Made by a program: the position numbers and the translations under genes. 64,000 nt of DNA from Capsaspora owczarzaki ATCC 30864. Lineage: Eukaryota; Opisthokonta; Filasterea. The notes beneath the pieces are model-generated. The model was not told the origin of the DNA. It searched no databases and saw nothing but the letters and a program-made list of their open reading frames with translations. Shown here piece by piece: positions 22,342 to 32,555 of the stretch (position 1 is its first letter; every line of letters begins with the position of its first letter). The stretch spans positions 1,095,534 through 1,159,533 of the forward strand of contig NW_011887292.1 in the NCBI RefSeq assembly GCF_000151315.2, read 5' to 3'.

Positions 22342-25300
22342 GCCATCGAGATCACTTCCATCGAGATCACTTTCAATCTTCTCCTTCTTCCTCTCCCCTC
22401 CTACAGTGGATCGCCACGAACACGTCACTCACTTCATCCACCCTTGTCCTTGTTCTCGCTGCCAGACAACCAAATCCGCTCGCATCACTGGCTGCCGCGC
22501 AAGACGGGCCAGCCGACGTGCTCCGCCGCGACCATGACTATGACCTGGACGCAGACAACGACAACATCCCCGACTGGATGGAATATTGGTACGCGTGGTA
22601 TCTCGAGTACAAGAACGGCAAGGCGGCCGACAAGAACTTTGCCGCCGACGACGACGACGACGACGATGATGATGATGATGACGACGACGACGATGGCAGT
22701 CCCAACAGTCAAAAAAGCAAGAGCAAAAAGTCCAAAAAGTCCAAAACGACCAGTCCCAGCTCGCCTGTTCCTTCCGCCGCACCAAACAGCCAACCCGAAG
22801 AGACATCGCATACGCTGGTTGCAGACGCCTGGGACTCGTGCCCTTATACCAGCTACTGCAGCCCACGAGTTTTCAACGACGTTTGCTCCAGTCTCGAAAA
22901 GAGCTGGTGCTACACGTCCAAGTGCGGTTGGACGGGCGTGGACTGCGTTCCTCGCCGCGATGGTGGCTCATCCGCCGGTCCAGCGGCGTGTCCCTCGGCC
23001 GCTGCCTGTGGCCAAGTCTTTGCCAACGGTGTTTGCAACCAAGAGTGCAACTCGTCGCCCTGCGGCTACGACGGAGGCGACTGCCTGGTGCTGCAACCCT
23101 CACAGCCGGCTGCCAGCGTCGTCAATGTTGATCTCGTGTTGCAGCCTACCTTGTCGTCTGCTCCCGATTTGACTGACCGCGTCTTTAGCTTCCACCTTGC
23201 CGTGAACGTGTCGTACCACCTCGAGGCCATTTGCTTGCGCCCAGTGTACTTGTCGCATCCTGTCCATTCTTATTCTGGATCAAGTTCGATCAAGAGCACA
23301 CCCTCCGCACCCGCGTCTCCCATTGCTGTGGCACCTGTGCGCTTTGTCTGCATTCCATTGACTGGCTCGCTCATGGACACTGTGTCGCTTTCAAACATCA
23401 CCACCTTCCTGGCTGCCATGCTGAACGCGCGTCCGACATCTCTTGCACTTGGTGTGTTTGCGGCTTTGGCATCGTACGGGTCGCCGATCGAACCGCCAGC
23501 CTCGCCCTCTGACACGAACACTGTCATCTGGGTGGTCTCGGTGATGGGATCGCTCGCTTTTGTCACTGTACTCGTCGGCACATTGGTTCGTTTGCGACGA
23601 AATCGCTCGCAAGCCGACGTGTCTGATGCCGCGATCGACGATGCAGAAAAGATGCGAGAACTGGGCATGCACGGCTTGCCGCCCTGCTTGACCATGCCGT
23701 CCCTGCAACCTCCACCAAAGCAAGTCCACATTTCAAGCAATCAGATGGTTGACCTTGCGTCGTTCGCCGATCTCGACGCCCTCGACTTTGCTGCGGCCTA
23801 CAGTCCCCACCTCTCGTCCATTCCGTTCGCCTCGCCCGAGGCGTCATCCGGGTCGTCCGTGTTCTCTCCGGGTGCACCATCCAACGCCAAGCGCGCACGC
23901 ATCGATGCGATCGAGATGAGCGAGTTTGCCATCCGCGATGGTCCAACTGCAGACCTGGCAGACGCCGAGCAAGTTCGATTATGTTGCCTCACGGGCAACC
24001 TGGCTCAGCTAGAGATGCTATTAAGTTACCGTGGCTATCGAAGCTTCTCGCCGAGTGACTCGGCAATATCGAGCTATTCTACAGGCACGAGCGCTTCGGT
24101 GGTGGAAAGCCTCAACGCGTGGACCAGCGCGGAGGTTTCCCCGTTGTCCCAAATCCTGGCATATGAGCCACCCATGGCGCATCCCATCCAAGACGGGGTG
24201 ACGACGTTTGCCAATTCATCGCTATATGCCGCAGCCCGCGACGCCAACGGCAACACGCCGCTCATCATGGCTGCCGAAAGCGGTCACCTCTCCATCGTGT
24301 TGATGTTGCTCTCACGCGGTGGTTGCAGCGTCCACGAGCGAAACGTGTTTGGTCAAACTGCGCTTCATCGCGCATGCAATGCCGGACAGCGGTCGGTCGT
24401 GCACATGCTTACCTTGCCGCACCCCTCTGGCTTCAACATGAACTGCAACACGGGCGATATTTTTGGCGACACTGCACTCCACCACGCGTGCCAAGACGTG
24501 TCAGCTGCGAGTGTTGGTCTGTTTCTCGTCAACACGCTTTATCCGCTCCACTCCGAATGCGCTAGCTCGCACCATGCTGCCACCGCCTCCCCTACAGCGT
24601 CAATGGCGAGCCACGGTGCGTTGTCAGGGTCGCCGCCCTTGTCTGGAGCAACACCGCCCCAGCCGAGCAGCGCCAGCAGCGTTGGCAAGGAGCTGGACAG
24701 CCAACGCGACAGCGGTGTTGGAAGCGACCTCTTCAGCTGGTCGCCGCGGCCGCCAACATCGCAAGCGAGCGTTGTGCGGATCGACCTTGACGCCAAAAAT
24801 GGCGATGGGCTCACGCCTGCAATGGTCGCCATTCGCAGTGCCTCCACAGAAGTCGCTCGCGCTCTCATTCAAGCTGGCTGCTCGCTCAAGGCAACAGACC
24901 ACCTTGGCAACACGGTGCTGCACTGGGCATGCAAAACCAGCGATCTTGAGCTGGTGCAGCTTCTCTTGTCGCTCAAGTGCAACATTGACGCCCAAAACGA
25001 CGCCGACGAAACCCCGCTGTTTGTCGCCGTCCGCGAAGGCTGCGCCCCGATTGTCAAGCTGTTGCTCGAAAAGTTTGCCAACCGCAAACTGGAAAACAAC
25101 CTCGACCTCAGTCCGCTGCAGTTTGCCCAAACGCGCAACAAGACTGAGCTTGTCGAGCTGCTGAACGATTGGACACTGGCCACAAGCGCGCGGCAGCGGG
25201 ATGCACAACGTCAAGTTTCAACGGCGACAAGCACTCCGCAGCCGTTGCCGCTGGCTTCGTCACAGCAACCCACGCAGTTCAACGCCCTGCTTCATCATTT

Positions 25301-25487
25301 CCAGCAGCTGCAGCAGTGGCAAGCCCAACCAAGCACCCAGCTTCCAGCAATTGCATCGAAGCCACTCCCAGCTTTGCGTCCCCTTGCGCCGCAACCCAGG
25401 GCGCTTGCCCCTGCGGCTCCTCGATCGGGATCCTCCACGTCGTCTTCGCCAAGTGCCAAGTCTCCTTCTCCACGCGACAGCACCTAA
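21619..25487 (+). CDS. Notch-like single-pass receptor: LNR x2, HD-like region, TM, ankyrin repeats, no EGF repeats
   Basis: Two exons, 21619-21824 and 22466-25487, join in frame to 1,075 residues. Residues 18-40 are a signal sequence (GCGLLLLLVCSAVAPALLA). About residues 89-105 carry an Asp-rich, EF-hand-like loop (DYDLDADNDNIPDWMEYW), then poly-Asp. Residues 194-275 are two Lin12-Notch repeats; the second is canonical (FANGVCNQECNSSPCGYDGG), the first diverged. A region resembling the Notch NOD/NODP heterodimerisation domain follows (VFSFHLAVNVSYHLEAICLR, NITTFLAAMLNARP), without a visible furin RxxR site. One membrane span is at about 421-445, followed by RLRRNR. Inside, an NLS-like NAKRARID precedes seven to eight ankyrin repeats (about 570-971). 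The last three match animal Notch closely: LGNTVLHWACKTSDLELVQL, ETPLFVAVREGCAPIVKLLL, EKFANRKL. A Gln/Ser/Pro tail ends the protein. I see no RAM-type WxP motif. A fragment of a larger gene is unlikely because a signal peptide is present. Confidence 0.88.
22303..22340 (+). repeat. Poly-T run of 38 in the Notch-like gene intron
   Basis: Lies within the 21825-22465 intron, which also holds several T runs broken by single C or CG at about 22050-22108. Confidence 0.85.
22649..22694 (+). repeat. GAC/GAT triplet run encoding poly-Asp
   Basis: About sixteen Asp codons in a row in the extracellular part of the Notch-like protein, between the EF-hand-like loop and the first LNR. Confidence 0.85.
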
Positions 25488-25860
25488 TGCCTTCCGAATG
25501 GGTCTATGTTGTTTTTGGCTCCAAGCTGTGATTTGATGTTGTGCATCTAGTTAACATTTCAATTTGGTCGGATTTTTGTTGTTGTTGTTGTTGTTGCTCT
25601 TTGTTTGCGCTGATTTTTTTTTGTTCTGTTCTTGGTGGATGTGTTTTTTGTGCTCGATTTGGCCTTGTTGCGTTTTTTGACTGTGTACATTCCTTCGTAA
25701 GGGAAGGCTGGTATGTTTGTTTTGTGTTTGTTTTGTTGGTTGGTTCTCCTCGTTTTCTCGATTAAATCTCTCTCATCAACAAAGTCAAGCTTCATTGAAA
25801 GTAAATTGGCAAGCACAATAAAACACAACAAACACATCACTGGTTGACTCAACTTTTGCC
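25488..25860. other. Convergent 3' region, Notch-like / GARS-AIRS
   Basis: 373 bp between two stop codons with a short (TTG)n at about 25577-25597. No gene seen. Confidence 0.6.
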
Positions 25861-28800
25861 TTATGCACTCTTCCAAGCATTGATATTGGCAATCGTTGCC
25901 GGTGCGCCGCCAGCAGGTCGTTCTTGCAGGTGTCCGACCACCCAAGCCTTTTCTCCTTGGAGTTCGAGGTCTGCCAGAACAGAGTCCACCTTGGCCGGGT
26001 CGACAATCAAGACCATGCCCACGCCGCAGTTGAAGGTACGCGCGAGCTCCTCTGTAATTCACCAGAACGAAAGAAAACGAAGGGGAAAAAAATCACGAAA
26101 GTGAGTTATCGACACAAAAAGAACAAAAAACGCGCAAAATAGAAATCCCATGCGCCTGCGGGGAGCGGGAAACCACTCACCAAGATCGACATTGCCAATC
26201 TGTTGCAACCACTTGAAAACGGGGGGCAGAGGCCACTTGTGAGCGTCTGCAACGGCCTGCAGCTTGTCACTGTACACGCGCGGAACGTTCTCCACAAAGC
26301 CGCCGCCAGTAATGTTGGCAAGCGCCTTGATGGCACGTCGTCGGATGGAGGGAAGCAAGCACTTGATGTACATGCGAGTCGGGGCGAGCAAGACCTCGCC
26401 GAGGGTGGCCGGGCGACCAAGCGCAGCCAGACGCCGGCCGTACGAGTAGCACGAGCGTGGGTCGGTGGCCATTGACAACGAGTAGTCGAACGGGCAAGGG
26501 GCAGCGTAATCGGCTCCGGCCAGCGAAACAAGATGGCGGACCAGGCTGAAGCCGTTGCTGTGCAAACCAGACGAGGCGATCGCAATGAGCACGTCTCCCG
26601 CTCCGAGGTCGGCCGCAGGCAGGAGAGCATCACGGTTGACAGCGCCCACAGTGAAGCCAGCCAAGTCGTAGTGGCCAGGAGCGTACATGCTGGGCATCTC
26701 GGCGGTCTCGCCGCCAATCAGGCCGCAGCCGGCTTGGCGACAGCCTTCGGCGATACCCTCGACGACGAGCTCGGCGATATCAACATCAAGCTTGCCAGTG
26801 GCAAAGTAGTCGAGGAAGAAGAGCGGCTCTGCGCCTTGAACGATCAGGTCATTCACGCACATGGCCACAAGATCGATGCCGACAGTGTCGTGCAAGTTAA
26901 TGGTCTGAGCAACGCGCAGCTTCGTGCCGACACCATCGGTCGACGACACCATAATGGGGTCGGTGAGGCCGAGGGGCTTGAGGTCGAACAGGCCGCCAAA
27001 GCCACCGAGCTCGGCGTCGCAGCCGGGTCGTCGGGTCGTCTTGCACTTGGACTTGATGCGCTCGACGAGCTCGTCGCCTGCGGCAATGTCAACGCCGGCG
27101 TCGGCGTAGCTTACTGCAGCCTTGGCGTCGGCGGTATGAGGGACGGCAAACTTTTTGGCAATGTCGGTGCGGTGCTGCTTGCCCTCAAACTTGACCTGGT
27201 CGACAACAGTGTAAGCTCGCGCAAGCGCTTCGTGGAGGGTGGGGGCAACGGCGGTCACAGCAAGAACACGGCCACCAGAGGTGACGAGCTTGCCAGCCGA
27301 CTGCTGAGTGCCCGCGTGGAAGATGTGCACATCGGCAGGCATGGCTTCTGGTGCCGGAAGGGAAATGGGCAGACCCTTTTCGTAGGCGCCGGGGTAGCCC
27401 TTCGATGCGACGACGATCGTAACGGCCGAGCCAGCCTTGATCGACAGCTGAACAGAGTCCAAATGACCGTCGACACACGCTTCGAACAGGTCGATCAGAT
27501 CGACACCGTGCGAAGGATCAATCAAGGAAAGCACCGCCTGTGTCTCGGGGTCACCGAAACGACAGTTGTACTCGAGCGTCTTGGGTCCTTCCGGGGTGAG
27601 CATGACACCAGCGTACAGCAGACCGACGTACGGGGAGCCTACAATACACGATGAAAACAAACCATGATCGTCAGCAAAATAGAAGGGGGACAAAGGAAGA
27701 TGGCAAAACAAACGCGAATTTGCCGTCTTCAAATGAAAGCGAACCAACCTTCGCGACGCATGCCGTCGATGGTTGGCTTGATAATTTTGCGCGAAATGGT
27801 GTCGAGAAGGGCCGGGGTCAGGAAAGGAAGGGGCGAGAATGCGCCCATGCCACCCGTGTTGGGACCCTGTAAAGTCGAACGGAGCGAACGGAGCGAAATA
27901 ATTGAGAGACATTCGTTTGGAGGAGAACGAGATCAATCCGAAATGAAAAACAAACAAACAAAAACAAAACAAAAAAAGCCTCACCTCGTCGTTGTCGAAA
28001 ATTCGCTTGTGGTCTTGAATGGCAGGAAGCAGGGTGAAGGAATAGCCGTCGGTCAGCGCAAACACGCTGGCCTCTGGGCCAGTCATGCGCTCCTCAATGA
28101 CAACCTCAGCGCCCGCAGCACCGAAAATGTTGTCCACCATCATTTGACGCACTGAAGCGATAGCCTCGTCCTTGGTTGTCGGGAGCACCACGCCCTTGCC
28201 AGCTGCAAGACCAGAAGCCTAGTTTGGTTGGAAATTGAGTTGGTAACAGTGAGTCGGGACAAAAAAAGACGAAGAGTTTTCAAAAAAAAAAAAAAACGAA
28301 CGCGAGAGGAATCTGAAGAGAAACTCACCTTAATAACGACGTCATGCTTCACAGAGCGAATGTATGCCTCAGCTGCAGCAACGTCGGTAAAGGTCTGCAC
28401 GGCATTGTGAACGAACAAAGAAAAAAATCAGCCCAACGGAACATGTACATGATCGAGCGAAATGATGCTCACCTCAAAAGCAGCAGTGGGAATGTTGTGG
28501 CGCTTCATGAAAGCCTTCGAGTAGGCCTTGGACGCCTCAAGACGAGCAGCGCGAGCAGAAGGACCGAATGCGCGGATGCCGGCTGTTTGCACGCAGCCAC
28601 CCCACACACAGTTAGAACACTGCCTGCTGCTGCTTTCCAAAAATCAAAAAACGACATACCGGCTCTGAAAGCTTCGACGGCACCATCGACAAGGGGCTGC
28701 TCGGGCCCGACGACGACAAAGTTAACATTGTGCTCGCGAGCGGCGGCAATCAACCGGGGGAAGTCGTTGTCTGGCACCGCCAGGTTGGAGATGCGAGTGT

Positions 28801-29641
28801 TGCCGGACGCCGTGCCGCCATTGCCTATGAACATGAACAATTGTGCAGCAAATGAAGAAGAGGTGAGATGTTGGAGCCACAACCAAGCGAGCGGCTTTGG
28901 ATTTTCAATGACGAGACAGACACACACACACACACACACACGGATTTTCAATGACGAGACAGACACACACAAACACACACACACATGTGGCAAAAGCCGA
29001 AACGGACTGAAGAGCGTCATCCCCTCCCCCAAAGTCTCGACCTTCTCCAACTCGCCGTCCCTCCGTCATCAACCAAGCCTATAACGCTGTCGTTTTGTCA
29101 GTCGTGAGATTGCTCGCGCGGCAGTCAGGGCCACGGTGGCGTTTGGGCGAAATCAAAACATGGCCACAGCACCCCTGTTTTCCAATCCCCTTTGATTTGT
29201 TGCCGCTCACTTTGGGTATCGCAGAGAGAGAGCGTCGCAGCGCGAATGCATGCAAGATGCTGAGCGAGAGATGACCGAACATCCACGAAACAAGCCTAGA
29301 CGGTGGGAAAGACGAACAGCAACTGAAAGTACACAAAGAAAAAAAAGGAAGGAGAAGGGGAGGCGGATGTGGACCCAGCGGGCCGTTCATCTTTGCCAAA
29401 CCAAACGGAAAAGCCACAGCAGCACCACAGCACCACCACATCGCCAAAGGAACGAGAAAGCAAGCAAGGCAAACGAACGAACGAACGAACGAAACTAAAA
29501 GGAAAGGAAGGGGTGCGCGGCAGTTACCTGGGGCGACGTAGACGTGAGCGACGCGGGCAGAGCGTGCCAGAGTGTGGGCAAGAGCGTGCTCACGGCCGCC
29601 ACTGCCGAGCACGAGGACGGTGAGCGAGGACGATGAAGACA
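25861..29641 (-). CDS. Bifunctional GARS-AIRS (glycinamide ribonucleotide synthetase + AIR synthetase)
   Basis: At least eight exons. The GARS half opens with [20 protein letters not shown] (exon 29641 to about 29528), then [40 protein letters not shown], the ATP-grasp segment [20 protein letters not shown], and [21 protein letters not shown] long exon (about 27640-26180) carries [20 protein letters not shown] and crosses straight into the AIRS half: [55 protein letters not shown] and [19 protein letters not shown]. The last exon has [20 protein letters not shown] and ends NAWKSA. These are steps 2 and 5 of de novo purine synthesis. No GART (step 3) domain follows, unlike the animal trifunctional enzyme and like fungal ADE5,7. 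The first coding exon with the ATG is upstream of 29641 and I could not fix it. Confidence 0.93.
28899..28984. repeat. Tandem 43-bp duplication in a GARS-AIRS intron
   Basis: The unit starting GGATTTTCAATGACGAGACA and ending in a CA repeat occurs at 28899-28941 and again at 28942-28984, with only small differences in the CA part. It is a recent tandem duplication within an intron. Confidence 0.85.
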
Positions 29642-30219
29642 CTGTCAGAGTTGAGTGTTTGGTGGGTTTCAAACACCGATCAAAACAGGCAGTCCAAAAG
29701 TGAGCACGGAGAAGTCAATCTCATTGAACGGAGTGAGCACGAGGGCGAAGCGCCGCTTCAGCTGGCCAAGCGCGCTCTCATCCTCCACCTCCCACCTCCC
29801 TCCCGTCCCTCTTTGAGGAAAGTGGCAAATGCAGTGACAGCACAAACAGCTGCCTCGAGGCAGTCAACAAAGCGAACGAAGCAACCAAAGGAAGGTGCAT
29901 GTGGGACTGTTGATGATGACTCCGACCAAAAGCAAAAGCATCAGATGTCAGTTACTCAAAGTTTCCAAGAGAGAGAGACGAGGACTGCGCGAGGATTAGA
30001 TTCGGTTTGGCTTGCTATCACAGATCAAAGAGAGCTGATGTATTGCTTGAGGTCAATCTATTACGAGGAGCGAATTTGTCTTTTGTCACAGTCGGCCAAA
30101 AAGCGAATAGTTTTGCTTCGACCATCCAGAAAAAACCATTGACTTTGAACATGATCTACAAACATTGATCTGCAACATTACACTTGAACACCAATACACA
30201 CCAATTCCCGCTTTTGTCA
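29642..30219. other. 5' side of GARS-AIRS and 3' side of LRR-kinase
   Basis: Should hold the missing first exon of GARS-AIRS and the kinase 3' UTR. A 170-codon plus-strand frame crosses it but has no family resemblance and lacks the G/C third-position bias of real exons here. Confidence 0.5.
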
Positions 30220-32555
30220 TCAAGAATCCAACGAAACAAGGAGGCAGCCAAAAGCTGGGCGCTCATCGGCAGATTCCTCAAGACACTCGAGGGCAAGAGT
30301 GACAACCTTGCAGACGCTCTGGAGCTCTGCTTGGGCTGGCTTGAGAGTCGAGTCTAGCATTTCAAGGGGCTTTTGGCTCTTGGCGGCTTTTCGCGCCTTT
30401 GATTTCAGCTTGGTGCCAGGTTTCTCGGCCGTCACCAATTCCAGCAGAATCATGCCAAAGGCGTAGACATCCGTCTTGATGGTCATGCGGCCTTCCTCAA
30501 AGAACTCGGGACACATGTAAGGAGCTGAGCCTTGCACGTTGTCAGTGCGGATGTAGCTCTTCTCATCGAGATGCTGGGCAGCACGAACAAGACCAAAATC
30601 GGACACCTTTGCGTTAAAGTACGCGTCCAGAAGAACATTGTCCGTCTTGAGGTCGAGGTGGAACAGTGCGTGATCAGGGAAGGCTGTCTGGACGTAGTGC
30701 ATGCCGCGGGCGACATCAGCAGCAATGCGATGGCGCTGAGACCAGGTCAGCGAAGGAGTGTCGTTTGTGCGATTCAAGCGATCGCGAACCGCACCGTTTG
30801 GCATGAATTCGTAGACCAGACAGCGCGTGTCGCCTTCCTCTGCATAAGAGAGGATGGTAATGATGTTGGGGTGGCGGAATTTCGACAACGAGTCCAGTTC
30901 CGACTTGAATTCCGCAGGGGATGCCGCCGACAGCTTTTTGATGGCAACCCGAGGGCCAGGCAAGCTGGCGCCGTGCACACGACCAAATGCTCCTTCCCCG
31001 AGCAGAGAATCAGCAGCAAAATTGTTCGTGGCGGTGACCAGAGTTGCGAGAGGGACTTGCGGGATGGGACCTTCAAAGCTCAATGTGGATCCAACGGTGG
31101 GCTGATTGCGTTCAAGCAAGGCAATCCGATCCAGAGCTGACTTGAGCTCTTGGTCCTTGGCAGCGAGCTTCTGCTCTTTGGCCGCAATCTCCTCGTTCTT
31201 GCCAGCGAGCTCCTGCTCTTTGGCAGCGATTGTCTGGTCTTTGGCGGCGAACCAAAACCGCAACTGATCGACTTCAGTTGCAAGATTGAGCGGCTGAGCG
31301 TTTGCTGCGGCACGAGCTGCAATCTGAGCCAACTCGGCAGCCGATGGAACACGCTGGCGTTCGAGACCCGCCTCCAGACGGCATGGATCCCTATTTCACC
31401 AACACAAGTGAATGGTGCGTTGCTCGGGTTGGATTCGTGCAAGAATCCAACAAGCCTAGCACAAGCATGCAGAGTCTTACCGAAATCTACAGGTGGTATT
31501 GCCAGTTTGCGTGACGGCAGTGACTCCGACATCGGTGAAAAAGTTACCAGTCAAACTGTTGTCGTGGTATACGTCGTCAGATTTGTTTCCCATGAGTCTA
31601 ACGACAGCCAGCCAAAGCATCATGAAACAACCCATGTGTTACCCGAGGCCGATCAGCGTTGTGTTCACTTTGAGTGCGTCTGCAATCGCCAGTGCTCCGG
31701 CGTCGCCAATCTGGTTGTCGGCCAGACTGTCCATCCCGTTCATCAGTGAGCCACTCTGAACGCCCTTTGCTGATATTGCGCACCACTCACACGCATCAGC
31801 AAAGGCTATATGTCTTACTCTAAATTGGTCAGCGTCGTGTTCACCTTGAGTGCCTCAGCAATCGCGTGCGCTCCAGCATCGCCAATGCTGTTCCCGTGCA
31901 GACTGTCCATCTCCAACGGTGAGCAATCCCACCATCCCGTGCTGAATTACCCACTCACATGGGATCAGCAAATCTAAGAAGCCTTACTCGAGCGCAGCGC
32001 GCGTTTTGCTCACTTTGAGTGCCTCCGCAATCGCCTGCGCACCAACATCGCCAATCTGGTTGCTCCACAGACTGTCCGTCCCCTCCAACAGTGAGCTCTC
32101 TGAATGCCTTTTTTTGCTGAAGCCACCCACTCATGTGCTGGAGGCAAAGTAAGTTGCCATACCTGAAATAAGTCAGCGTCGTGTCCTCTTTGAGAAATTC
32201 AGCAATTGATTGCGCTCCAACAGCGCGAATCCAATTATGATACAGACTGTCCATTCAATCGATAAGTGAGCCCCTGTGAATGCCTTTGCTGAAATCACCC
32301 ACAGGCATCACGCAAACCGAGATAACTTACATGACCGCAGTCACGCTCTTGTTGACTCTGAGCGCTTCAACAATTGCCTCGGCATCATCACAGTGAATAT
32401 CCTGGTTGTCCAGTCTGTCCGCATAGTCGTTAGTACACGCGCTGTCACAGTGTTCCACTCAACTTGAGGTGTTCTTACTGGAGCCATCCGCTCACATTCT
32501 TGACTCGGTCATACCACTCGCGCTGTCTCCGAGTCATGCTCTGGTAGGATGGCAT
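30220..32555 (-). CDS. NLR-type LRR array fused through a coiled coil to an RLK/Pelle (IRAK-like) kinase
   Basis: Eight exons: 32555-32479, 32414-32331, 32246-32163, 32071-31988, 31902-31819, 31726-31643, 31555-31481 and 31390-30220, totalling 580 residues. Exons 2-6 are each exactly 84 nt, each phase 2 at both ends, and each encodes one 28-residue ribonuclease-inhibitor-type LRR (SNQIGDVGAQAIAEALKV). Exon 7 (75 nt) is a decayed repeat. Exon 8 begins with an Ala/Lys/Glu coiled coil (AAKDQTIAAKEQELAGKNEE), then a kinase: LVTATNNFAADSLLGEGAFG, VAIKKL, catalytic HLDLKTDNVLL (Leu for Arg, so non-RD), DFGLVR, CPE in place of APE, and KTDVYAFGMILLELVT. The ATNNF/LGEGAFG signature and activation segment place it in the RLK/Pelle/IRAK group. 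No signal peptide or membrane span is seen, so it is probably cytosolic. Substrate and ligand are unknown. Confidence 0.85.

Noticed and set aside
22836-23090. Reading the Cys-rich region of the Notch-like protein as EGF repeats
   Set aside because: Cysteine spacing with the final CGYDGGDC fits LNRs, not the C-x-C-x8-C ending of EGF domains.
29633-30142. 170-codon plus-strand frame
   Set aside because: Antisense to the GARS 5' region, rich in codons rare in the real exons here, and without any recognisable motif.
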